Assembly: GCA_947253615.1 (NCBI GenBank)
Contig: CAMYAA010000045.1
Location: 1-6,800, forward strand
DNA length: 6,800 nucleotides
Reading direction: 5' to 3'
Source of the DNA: an uncultured Sutterellaceae bacterium
Lineage (GTDB): Bacteria; Pseudomonadota; Gammaproteobacteria; Burkholderiales; Burkholderiaceae_F
Shown here: positions 1 to 6,023 of the stretch, piece by piece
Layout: each line of letters starts with the position of its first letter
How positions within the stretch are numbered: position 1 is the first letter of the stretch
The notes under the pieces: model-generated
What the model was told of the DNA's origin: nothing
The model's database searches: none
What the model saw: the letters and a program-made list of their open reading frames with translations, nothing else
Translations under genes and position numbers: made by a program

Positions 1-48
1 TCTACACACTGCATATCGTCGGCAGCGTCAGATGTGTATAAGAGACAG
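1..48 (+). other. Illumina Nextera i5 adapter (library artefact, contig end)
   Basis: Non-biological sequence. Positions 1-7 are the end of the P5 arm (TCTACAC). Positions 8-15 (ACTGCATA) sit where the i5 index goes and match the index I recall as N506/S506. Positions 16-29 are the TCGTCGGCAGCGTC read-1 arm, and 30-48 are the 19-bp Tn5 mosaic end AGATGTGTATAAGAGACAG. Genomic sequence starts at 49. The Tn5 mosaic end here is from tagmentation and is not evidence of a transposon in the genome. Confidence 0.98.
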
Positions 49-506
49 GGATAGCTGAAGCTTTTGACGTTAAATGGAACGATCTAACAACAGATTACAA
101 TATCCTTGTCAGCAATCTACATAGCGGAAAAGACAAAATCAATCGAAAAGACGCAACAAATCTGATAAACAGTATTCTACAAGCTTCAAAAAATAAAGAT
201 TTAACCGAAAAAGAAATACGTAATATTCGTGAGATTATTAAGACTTCATCAAAATGGGATGGAATTAAGTCAGCAGGAATTAATGCTATTCCCCCAGGAG
301 ACGCGACAGAAGCTTTTCAACGCTTGAATAAAACCTTACAAGAACACGGCATCCATATTGTTCCTGTTGGCAAATTAGAATGTTTTATTAAAACCGTAGG
401 TGGTCATGGGCCTGAATGGACTAACAAAGTTCTTGAAAAATATCCTTCACTGAAAAATCCAGTTTATAAAGAAATCAAAAAATTTATTAAACAGATAAAA
501 ATATAA
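49..506 (+). CDS. C-terminal fragment of an OLD-like AAA-family ATPase (5' end missing)
   Basis: An open frame runs from the adapter junction (codons in phase with position 51) to TAA at 504-506, giving about 151 residues of a longer protein. No ATPase motif is present because the N-terminal part lies outside the assembly. The family call rests on the C-terminal block at fragment residues 99-123: an HGIHIVPVGKLE stretch followed by GGHGPEW. It resembles the 'VPVGELE...GHGxxW' ending I recall from AAA ATPases with a TOPRIM-like C-terminal nuclease half (overcoming-lysogenisation-defect, OLD group). Many of these are found in defence islands. The fragment is Lys/Ile/Asn-rich, with about 35% GC in 61-120 and 23% in 181-240, against about 53% in a line of thiM. 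That fits horizontal acquisition. A TTG at 324 could be read as a start, but the frame is open and protein-like well upstream, so I reject it. Function beyond this family resemblance is unknown. Confidence 0.6.
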
Positions 507-599
507 GAGTAATGGAACGTACGCCAAGCTCTACAAGAAGTAGTTTGGTCAACTTCCTCCCGCCGCTAAGTAAGCGAGAACAAAACTGAAGACGTCGAA

Positions 600-630
600 A
601 AGGCCACGATTCATTACGAATGGTGGCCTT
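600..630 (-). terminator. Rho-independent terminator, mainly for lgt (possibly bidirectional)
   Basis: The arms AAGGCCAC (600-607) and GTGGCCTT (623-630) pair perfectly. After one G-G mismatch, four more pairs (609-612 with 618-621) close a five-base loop. Read on the minus strand, the hairpin lies about 25 bases past the lgt stop and runs into TTTTC, a usable U-tract. Read on the plus strand it is followed by CTTCTTC, a poorer tract, but it could also stop transcription from the gene ending at 506. Confidence 0.75.
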
Positions 631-654
631 CTTCTATAGGAAAGTACGTTTTCG

Positions 655-1461
655 TTACTTCGTTAACTGTCGACGAGCGAGACTCCAAGCTACGACCATC
701 GTCACTAGTCCCACAACAATCATCGGCAGCGACAACCATTGACCGCGCGACAGGCCCAAGGCCTGTAAACCCAAGAAGGCGTCCGGTTCTCGGAAGTATT
801 CCACCACGAAACGGACAACCCCGTAACCGAAGCAAAAGAGCCCAGCTACGAAACCCACCGGCTTAGGCTTACGCGAAGCAAACCATAAAACGATAAAGAG
901 CAATAACCCTTCTAAACCCGCTTCATAAAGCTGAGATGGATGGCGCGGCAAGCCGCCGTCCTGCGCTTCGGGAAACACCATCGCCAAGGGAAAGTCGGGC
1001 GAGCAAACGCGGCCCCAAAGCTCCCCATTAATAAAGTTTCCGATGCGGCCAAAGAACAATCCTAAAGGCACCAATGGCGCGACAAAGTCCGCTACACGCC
1101 AAAAGCCCATTTTGTGTAATCGACCATAAACGAGCATCACGATAATGCAGCCGATTACCCCACCATGAGCACTCATCCCGCCTTGCCAGAGAGCGGCGAT
1201 TTCAAGCGGATGCGACAAATAGTACTCGGGTTGATAAATCAAACAGTAGCCAATGCGTCCCCCAAGAACTACCCCTAGCACCCCGTAGAAGAGCAAATTC
1301 TCAACATCGTCGGGCGTGATTTGACGCCAGGTTTCTTTCGCACGAAAGCGACCAAGAATCCAAAAAAGCGCAAACCCAATGAGATACATCAGCCCGTACC
1401 AGTGCACGGCAAGCGGACCTACCTGTATGGCGATAGGGTTAAACTGTGGGTGAATAAACAT
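655..1461 (-). CDS. lgt: Prolipoprotein diacylglyceryl transferase
   Basis: Lgt is an inner-membrane enzyme. It transfers diacylglyceryl from phosphatidylglycerol to the lipobox cysteine of prolipoproteins, the first step of lipoprotein maturation before LspA and Lnt. The 268-residue protein is close to full family length (E. coli about 290). It is strongly hydrophobic throughout, with several membrane helices. Diagnostic blocks are HWYG (20-23), the SAHGG motif (97-101), the Lgt signature [14 protein letters not shown] (138-151), PRHPSQLYE (172-180), and the C-terminal [11 protein letters not shown] (217-227) followed by SRGQWLSLP (238-246). The ATG at 1461-1459 is supported by AAGGAAAG at 1478-1471 on the coding strand, nine bases upstream. 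The gene stands alone: it is divergent from thiM and ends at a hairpin terminator about 25 bases past its stop. Nothing in the sequence looks broken. Confidence 0.97.
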   Translation of the reverse strand: MFIHPQFNPIAIQVGPLAVHWYGLMYLIGFALFWILGRFRAKETWRQITPDDVENLLFYGVLGVVLGGRIGYCLIYQPEYYLSHPLEIAALWQGGMSAHGGVIGCIIVMLVYGRLHKMGFWRVADFVAPLVPLGLFFGRIGNFINGELWGRVCSPDFPLAMVFPEAQDGGLPRHPSQLYEAGLEGLLLFIVLWFASRKPKPVGFVAGLFCFGYGVVRFVVEYFREPDAFLGLQALGLSRGQWLSLPMIVVGLVTMVVAWSLARRQLTK

Positions 1462-1485
1462 TTTGAAAGGCTTTCCTTAGAAATG

Positions 1486-1520
1486 CAGGGTTTAAACCTG
1501 TATATTATGAATGAACCCTG
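1486..1520. repeat. Inverted repeat CAGGGTT-N21-AACCCTG enclosing a 10-bp palindrome
   Basis: CAGGGTT (1486-1492) pairs exactly with AACCCTG (1514-1520). The left arm also lies in the perfect palindrome GGTTTAAACC (1489-1498), so the stretch can fold in two competing ways. It covers the candidate -10 boxes for both divergent promoters, as an operator might. No regulator is encoded nearby to name. Confidence 0.4.
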
Positions 1521-1534
1521 ACTTACCAAAGTCA
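1519..1534. repeat. 16-bp palindrome TGACTT-acca-AAGTCA, possible operator
   Basis: The six-base arms 1519-1524 and 1529-1534 are exact inverted copies around a four-base centre. The site overlaps the candidate lgt -35 region and lies about 30 bases before the thiM start. It suits a dimeric repressor or activator, but this is inference from symmetry and position only. Confidence 0.35.
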
Positions 1535-1565
1535 ATTTTCCATTTTTCTTACGATTTTACTGACC

Positions 1566-2345
1566 ATGCCTAACAACCTTTGTGAATACGTAACCCCTAG
1601 TCTTCAAAACCTTGCACGTCTTCGCCCGTTAACCCATTGTTTAACCAACGAAGTCGTCCAGGAAATTACCGCTAACGTGCTTTTAGCCACCGGTGCTTCG
1701 CCCGCCATGGTCGTGGGCAAAGAAGAAGCGGGCGATTTTGCACGTATTGCCCAAGGGTTATTAGTCAATTTAGGGACGCCCTACCCGGAACGTCTCGAAG
1801 CCATGCGCTGCGCCATTAAAAACGCTCAAGAAACGGGTCACCCCTGGGTATTGGACCCCGTCGCGGCGGGCGCCACTCCTTGGCGTAACGAAATCATGAA
1901 AGAGTTCGTGGCGTTAAAACCCAATATCATTCGTGGGAACGCCAGTGAAATCTTAGCCTTGGCGGGCTTTGCCTCCCAAGGAAAAGGTGTGGACAGCCAG
2001 GATTCGACCGAGAGCGCTGTTGAAGCCGCGAAGCAATTAGTCGACCTCACGGGCGGCGTGGTTTTCATCACCGGTACTGTGGATAAAGTTGTGGACAAGT
2101 CCCAAGTTATCAGCATTCAAGGTGGGGTTGAATTAACCACCTTAGTGGTAGGGACGGGTTGCGCTTTATCGGCTTTGACGGCTGCGTTAGCCGCGGTCGC
2201 ACCGTCGCTCACCGAAGCAGCAGTTGCGGCCTCCTATCTCTGTAAAGAAGCCGCCACCCGCGCTTATGATAAAACGCAGTCCCCTGGAAGCTTCCACGTG
2301 GCTTACCTCGATGCGCTCTACGAAATCATGAAAGACTTTGCCTAA
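1566..2345 (+). CDS. thiM: Hydroxyethylthiazole kinase
   Basis: ThiM is a cytosolic kinase that phosphorylates 4-methyl-5-(2-hydroxyethyl)thiazole with ATP, salvaging the thiazole half of thiamine. The product is the substrate of ThiE, encoded next. The 259-residue length matches E. coli ThiM (262). Conserved blocks lie in the expected order: HCLTNEVV (24-31), GASPAM (43-48), VNLGT (67-71), DPVAAGA (97-103), RGNASEI (123-129), the ATP-binding and catalytic GTGCALSA (196-203) with Cys199, and PGSF (240-243). The start at 1566 gives the usual short N-terminal lead into the HCLTN block. There is no clear Shine-Dalgarno sequence before it and no better in-frame start upstream. It is the first gene of a four-gene rightward unit, and its stop is part of the ribosome-binding site of thiE. 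Confidence 0.96.
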   Translation: MPNNLCEYVTPSLQNLARLRPLTHCLTNEVVQEITANVLLATGASPAMVVGKEEAGDFARIAQGLLVNLGTPYPERLEAMRCAIKNAQETGHPWVLDPVAAGATPWRNEIMKEFVALKPNIIRGNASEILALAGFASQGKGVDSQDSTESAVEAAKQLVDLTGGVVFITGTVDKVVDKSQVISIQGGVELTTLVVGTGCALSALTAALAAVAPSLTEAAVAASYLCKEAATRAYDKTQSPGSFHVAYLDALYEIMKDFA

Positions 2346-2350
2346 GGACA
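2343..2350 (+). promoter_or_regulatory. Ribosome-binding site of thiE overlapping the thiM stop
   Basis: TAAGGACA contains the thiM stop codon TAA and an AAGGA core six bases before the thiE ATG at 2355. This supports that start and suggests translational coupling of the two genes. It is the only good Shine-Dalgarno sequence I see in the four-gene unit. Confidence 0.7.
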
Positions 2351-2354
2351 CATC

Positions 2355-2987
2355 ATGGCCTTAATCACTCCCCATGAACTTCGTCTTTATTTAGTCTTGG
2401 ATCCCAACCTCTGCGGTGGGCTCGAAGGCATGATCGAGACGACCCGAGTCGCTGTTCAAAACGGCGTAACCCTCGTTCAATTACGTGCTCCCGAGTGGAA
2501 AAAGCGTCAATGGATGGAGGCGGCGCGTCGTTTAAAAGCCCTACTCGCGCCCACGGGGGTGAAACTCATCATCAACGATCAGGTTGATGTCGCGTTAGCG
2601 ATCGATGCCGACGGTGTGCACGTCGGCCAAAGCGATATGCCCCCCCAAGACGTTCGTCGGCTTTTGGGACCCGAAAAAATCATTGGACTTTCGATTAGCT
2701 CGCCCGAGGAGTGCCGTCCTGAGGATCTCGCCTGTGTGGACTATTTAGGCATTGGCCCGATTTGGCCCACCTCAAGTAAGCCCGATGCGGCACCAGCGCT
2801 TGGACTCGACGGTTTGCGCGCAGTCGAGAACCAAACGAAGATGCCTAACGTCGCCATTGGCGGCATTAAGTCGCACAATATTCAAGCGTGTCTCGAACAC
2901 GGCGCGGATGGTATCGCCATCATTTCCGCGATTTGCGGACAAAAAGATGTGGCTCAAGCCACCAAAACGCTCTTGAGTTATCTCTAA
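2355..2987 (+). CDS. thiE: Thiamine-phosphate synthase
   Basis: ThiE is a cytosolic TIM-barrel enzyme. It condenses HMP-pyrophosphate with hydroxyethylthiazole phosphate to give thiamine monophosphate, releasing pyrophosphate. The length of 210 residues is normal for the family. Visible motifs: QLR (42-44), IINDQVDVAL (72-81), DGVHVGQSDMP (86-96), GLSIS (111-115), the pyrophosphate-loop block GPIWPTSSK (134-142, usual form GPxxxTxTK), NVAIGGI (165-171), and GADGIAIISAI (183-193). Two departures are visible. The usual QxRxK motif reads QLRAP, with the lysine position being Pro46 and lysines only at 49-50, and the TxTK loop reads TSSK. The fold and the other substrate residues appear intact, so I keep the call. 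The gene starts nine bases after thiM, so the two form a thiazole-salvage module. Confidence 0.94.
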   Translation: MALITPHELRLYLVLDPNLCGGLEGMIETTRVAVQNGVTLVQLRAPEWKKRQWMEAARRLKALLAPTGVKLIINDQVDVALAIDADGVHVGQSDMPPQDVRRLLGPEKIIGLSISSPEECRPEDLACVDYLGIGPIWPTSSKPDAAPALGLDGLRAVENQTKMPNVAIGGIKSHNIQACLEHGADGIAIISAICGQKDVAQATKTLLSYL

Positions 2988-3007
2988 CTTTTTTGGCTTT
3001 TGCCCTC

Positions 3008-4423
3008 ATGTTTACCTCTAGTCCCTCCAAAATCAAACTCAATGCTTCTGCCTTAGTCAAGGTGCGTACGGCCGAAATTCTTGAAAAAGACGTTGACTTT
3101 CCCGCTAGCGAAGGCCGAGCCGCTACCGAAGCGGCCTGGCACGAACTTGGCGAAAAGGCGAGTCCCGCTTCCGTTGTTCTCAATCGCGCGGAAAAAGTGA
3201 TTCGCAAGGCGCGAGACTTAGGCCTTCGTATTCCGGAAGCGCCTGAGTGGCATCCGGCGTGGCTCACGGCTGGACTGAGCGTCTTAGCCTTTATGCTGGG
3301 AGCACTCTTAGAGCAGATTGCGGGCACTGGGGACAAAATCAATTTACTCTCGCCACCTCTTTTGTTCCTCTTACTCTGGAACATCGTAGTTTATTTGCTT
3401 CTTTTTGTTCACACCCTTCGTCGTCCCTGGAATAAAGGGAAAAGCACCTGGGCCCGCCATTTATTCTCAGAGTTGATTCGACTCCTCAAATGGTATCCCC
3501 TAAAGGGACGTGAACAAGCGAAAGCTCTCTCGGAGCGTTTGCTCGACGATTATCAACCGCTCTTTTCCTTGTGGAGCGCTCGAGCGTTTCATTTGGGCGC
3601 CCTTTGTTTTGCGATTGGAATTGTCGTGAGCACCTTTGTTCGCGGCATTGGGACCGAATGGCTTGTCGGCTGGGAAAGTACCTGGTTTCTCAATAAACCG
3701 GAATGGGTGACGGATATTTTTCACCTGACCTACGGTTTAATCCCTGGTGGCTCGCCCATTACGCTCGAGAGCGTTGAAGCGCTTCAATTTGGCGCGGCCC
3801 ACTATGCCAATACCGAACCCGCGCTTTGGATCCTTCGCATTTTGGGCTTTTTAAGTATCGTCGTGATCATTCCTCGCTTGATCCTCGTTCTCTGGGGAAG
3901 CTGGAAAATCTCACGCGCCAAAAAGCGTTTTGTTCTTAACACGCAGTCCGACTATTTCAAGGCCATTTTCAAAGCGAAAAACCAGCAGGGCAATCTCGTC
4001 TTTATTGTGCCCACCCAAACAAAAGCCGCTTGGCAGCCGTTGCTCGAAACCGTGCAAGGCAAATTAGATCACTCCTTACGTCAGCAAAACTTTGATATTT
4101 GGGCCGACGATTTTGAAACCTTAAAAGTCGCTTTGATGGAAAAGGCGCCAAGTCGCGTGATGTTAGGCTGGACGGCCAATATGACGCCCGAACCTGAAGT
4201 GCACGGGAAAATGCTTTCCACCATTGCGAACATTCCACACCCCTTGGGCTGGAGCCCGATTCTCTTACTCGACACGCAAGGGTTAGATGAGGATCACGCT
4301 CAAACACGTATGGCGCAATGGAAAAATTTCGCCCAACAATACGATTGCCAAACTCAAGCAATTCAATTAGATTCAACGAAATTAGCGGACGCTTTAAAAT
4401 TAATACAACCGTTAATGGCGTAA
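3008..4423 (+). CDS. DUF2868-family inner-membrane protein
   Basis: A 471-residue protein of unknown function, assigned from memory to DUF2868 because of its layout and its DUF3482 GTPase partner downstream. The N-terminal about 80 residues are charged and soluble. Hydrophobic helices lie near 84-104, 115-136, 194-212 and 273-298. A hydrophilic segment (about 137-190) joins the second and third. A larger loop (about 213-272, WLVGWESTWF and HLTYGLIPGGSP) joins the third and fourth. A soluble, mostly alpha/beta C-terminal domain (about 305-471) follows, with strand-like NLVFIVPTQ (329-337) and SPILLLDTQG (416-425). I start it at ATG 3008. The frame stays open upstream into thiE, but that extension (from 2888) is a shifted reading of the thiE 3' end. 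No good Shine-Dalgarno sequence precedes 3008. It begins 20 bases after thiE and ends 27 bases before the GTPase, so it is probably cotranscribed with both. No enzymatic motif is recognised. Confidence 0.8.
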   Translation: MFTSSPSKIKLNASALVKVRTAEILEKDVDFPASEGRAATEAAWHELGEKASPASVVLNRAEKVIRKARDLGLRIPEAPEWHPAWLTAGLSVLAFMLGALLEQIAGTGDKINLLSPPLLFLLLWNIVVYLLLFVHTLRRPWNKGKSTWARHLFSELIRLLKWYPLKGREQAKALSERLLDDYQPLFSLWSARAFHLGALCFAIGIVVSTFVRGIGTEWLVGWESTWFLNKPEWVTDIFHLTYGLIPGGSPITLESVEALQFGAAHYANTEPALWILRILGFLSIVVIIPRLILVLWGSWKISRAKKRFVLNTQSDYFKAIFKAKNQQGNLVFIVPTQTKAAWQPLLETVQGKLDHSLRQQNFDIWADDFETLKVALMEKAPSRVMLGWTANMTPEPEVHGKMLSTIANIPHPLGWSPILLLDTQGLDEDHAQTRMAQWKNFAQQYDCQTQAIQLDSTKLADALKLIQPLMA

Positions 4424-4450
4424 TCTTGGCTTCTTTCTTAGGCACCCCGT

Positions 4451-5899
4451 ATGCAAACCGATGATCATTTTCGTATCAATCTGAGTTTAATTAGTCATAC
4501 CAACATTGGTAAGACGACCTTGACGCGCACCTTAACCATGCGCGACGTGGGGACGGTCAAAGATGAAGCCCATGTCACGCAAGATTCTGAAGGCTATGTT
4601 TTGGTGCGTGACAACGCCGGGTGCGAATTAAAACTCTGGGACACGCCTGGGTTTGGGGATTCTGTTCGTTTAGCCAAACGCCTTGAACAGCGCGAAAAAC
4701 CAATGGGATGGTTTCTCTCCCAAGTTTGGGACCGATTTACCGATAAAGCGTTCTGGCTCAATCAAAAGGCCATTGAACACGTGCGTGACATCTCGGACGT
4801 TATTCTTTACCTCGTGGAAGCTCATGGCACTGAAGGCGAAAAGACCTTTTATGACGCGGAAATCAAAATCCTATCCTGGATGAATAAGCCCGTTATCGTC
4901 TTATTAAATCAAACGAAAAAGCCCCTGCCCCCCGAAGAAGAAGCCAAACTTGTCGCCACTTGGAAAGAGCGTTTTGCGGCCTATCCTGTTGTCAAACACG
5001 TGCTTCCGATGGACGCCTTTTTCCGCTGCTGGGTCCAAGAGCGAACGCTCTTAGACACGATCGGTGAGACCTTACCAGAAAGCTTAAAGCCTACCTTTGC
5101 CTCATTACGCGAAAGCTGGATTCGTAGTCGAAACGCCATTTACAGCCGCTCGTTGGACGCGATGAGTGTTTATTTGCGTCGAGCGTTTGAAGATCAGGAA
5201 CTTGCGAAGGCGCCATCGATTACGGGACGCCTCAAACAGTTGGGCAATCAGTTTGGGCTTTTAAAAGAACCCGACGAAACCCTCATGGATGCCCAGACGG
5301 CCTTGTCGAGCAAAGTGGCAGACAATTTCTGTCGTTTAACCGACAAACTCATCCAAATTAACCACCTCTCTGGAACAGGCGTTTCTAAAACTATTCTTCA
5401 GCGCATGAAGTCGGACTGGAAGGTCTCGGGCTCCAAAGTTGACTTAACGACTGCGACTGCAGTGGGCGCTGCGAGTGGCGCGAGTACAGGTGCTATCGCT
5501 GACGTCGCGACGGGTGGGCTTTCGTTGGGATTAGCGACCCTCATTGGCGGGATTATTGGGGCCATTGGTGCCGCGGGGATTGCTAAAGCCTACAACTCCC
5601 AACAAAAGAAAGATGGGATTGAGCTCTCTTGGAGCGCTCAAGCTTTAAATGGCTTTTTTGAAGAAACCGTATTGCTTTATCTGGCCATCGCTCATTTTGG
5701 ACGAGGCCGTGGCGAATGGGCCGAAAGCGAAAGTCCAGAATTCTGGAAAACAGAAGTTCAGGAATCAATGAAAAAATTGCCGCTCGACTGGGATAAACTC
5801 CCCAAGGACAATCCTGAATTGGTTCAAAACGAAATCGTGATGAAGCTCGATGCCATTCTTCGTGAGCTCTTCCAAAAGCTCTATCAGCAATCGATTTAA
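4451..5899 (+). CDS. DUF3482-family GTPase with C-terminal glycine-zipper segment
   Basis: A 482-residue protein with an N-terminal P-loop G domain (about 8-210) and a DUF3482-type C-terminal half. G1 is S15-HTNI-G20-K21-T22, with Ser replacing the first Gly of GxxxxGK[ST]. T43 is a plausible switch-I threonine. G3 is DTPGF (64-68). The G4 position has NQTK (153-156) at the end of the strand VIVLLNQ instead of NKxD, so guanine specificity is not assured. The middle (about 210-330) is helical. Residues 335-380 form a Gly/Ala-rich hydrophobic stretch (VGAASGASTGAIADVATGG, then GLATLIGGIIGAIGAAG) like a glycine zipper, which could insert into or oligomerise at the membrane. A soluble tail (about 385-482) follows. 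Its partner is very likely the DUF2868 membrane protein just upstream. The start at ATG 4451 has a weak TTAGG (4438-4442). A strong terminator lies downstream. The cellular role is unknown; distant relation to Era/YcjX/dynamin-like GTPases is possible. Confidence 0.82.
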   Translation: MQTDDHFRINLSLISHTNIGKTTLTRTLTMRDVGTVKDEAHVTQDSEGYVLVRDNAGCELKLWDTPGFGDSVRLAKRLEQREKPMGWFLSQVWDRFTDKAFWLNQKAIEHVRDISDVILYLVEAHGTEGEKTFYDAEIKILSWMNKPVIVLLNQTKKPLPPEEEAKLVATWKERFAAYPVVKHVLPMDAFFRCWVQERTLLDTIGETLPESLKPTFASLRESWIRSRNAIYSRSLDAMSVYLRRAFEDQELAKAPSITGRLKQLGNQFGLLKEPDETLMDAQTALSSKVADNFCRLTDKLIQINHLSGTGVSKTILQRMKSDWKVSGSKVDLTTATAVGAASGASTGAIADVATGGLSLGLATLIGGIIGAIGAAGIAKAYNSQQKKDGIELSWSAQALNGFFEETVLLYLAIAHFGRGRGEWAESESPEFWKTEVQESMKKLPLDWDKLPKDNPELVQNEIVMKLDAILRELFQKLYQQSI

Positions 5900-5971
5900 A
5901 GCTACAGCAACTGACCGGAGCTTCTCAAAGCACTGTCAGATATCAAATTAAAACTTACACCTCCAATAATT

Positions 5972-6003
5972 AAGGGACCGATGCGAACATCGATCCCTTT
6001 TTT
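5972..6003 (+). terminator. Rho-independent terminator of the thiM operon
   Basis: The twelve-base arms (5972-5983, AAGGGACCGATG; 5988-5999, CATCGATCCCTT) pair with one C-A mismatch around a CGAA tetraloop. A run of six T (5998-6003) ends the site. It lies 72 bases past the GTPase stop. Read leftward it sits just past the secF stop and leads into CCCTTAATTATT, so it may also end secF transcription less efficiently. The 72 bases before it (5900-5971) hold nothing I recognise. Confidence 0.88.
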
Positions 6004-6023
6004 AGCGTCTAGAAAATGGGGTC

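Larger units (their letters stand above)
1462..1565. promoter_or_regulatory. Divergent lgt/thiM intergenic promoter region
   Basis: This 104-bp AT-rich spacer must drive lgt leftward and the thi operon rightward. For lgt, the minus strand has TTGGTA (1529-1524), a 16-base gap, and TAATAT (1507-1502). A better -35, TTGACT (1535-1530), has a gap too long for that -10. For thiM, TTAGAA (1477-1482), 18 bases, then TATATT (1501-1506) is a weak candidate. These assignments are tentative. I see none of the THI-box (TPP riboswitch) signatures such as CTGAGA or the CTGATCTGGATAATGCCAGCG-like core, and the leader is short for one. Confidence 0.35.

Noticed and set aside
30..48. Tn5 mosaic end as a sign of a native transposon
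   Set aside because: It is preceded by an exact Illumina index and P5 arm, so it comes from tagmentation.
324..506. Separate 60-residue small protein starting at TTG 324
   Set aside because: The same frame is open and protein-like from 51 onward; this is the tail of the longer truncated gene.
537..556. GAAGT/ACTTC inverted repeat as a terminator for the first gene
   Set aside because: Only five pairs with a ten-base loop and no T-run; too weak to call beside the much better hairpin at 600-630.
614..835. Minus-strand reading of 73 residues overlapping the lgt 3' end
   Set aside because: It is a different frame inside lgt and across the terminator, Arg/Gly-rich with no family resemblance.
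1321..1521. Plus-strand reading of 66 residues across the lgt start
   Set aside because: Antisense shadow of lgt. Its Lys/Pro-rich content is a by-product of the hydrophobic codons on the other strand.
1462..1565. TPP riboswitch in front of thiM
   Set aside because: I looked for THI-box core sequences and found none in this short spacer; only simple inverted repeats are present.
1838..2116. Minus-strand reading of 92 residues inside thiM
   Set aside because: Antisense shadow of a well-conserved gene with no recognisable domain.
2888..3007. Forty-residue N-terminal extension of the DUF2868 protein overlapping thiE
   Set aside because: It is a shifted reading of the thiE 3' end, rich in Arg/His/Cys, and not like a membrane-protein leader. 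ATG 3008 gives the natural start.
2920..3384. Minus-strand reading of 154 residues opposite the DUF2868 gene
   Set aside because: Antisense to a coherent membrane protein, rich in Ser/Arg/Lys, with no family match or promoter.
4002..4445. Minus-strand reading of 147 residues opposite the DUF2868 3' end
   Set aside because: Antisense shadow with no motif; no ribosome-binding site or neighbouring context supports it.
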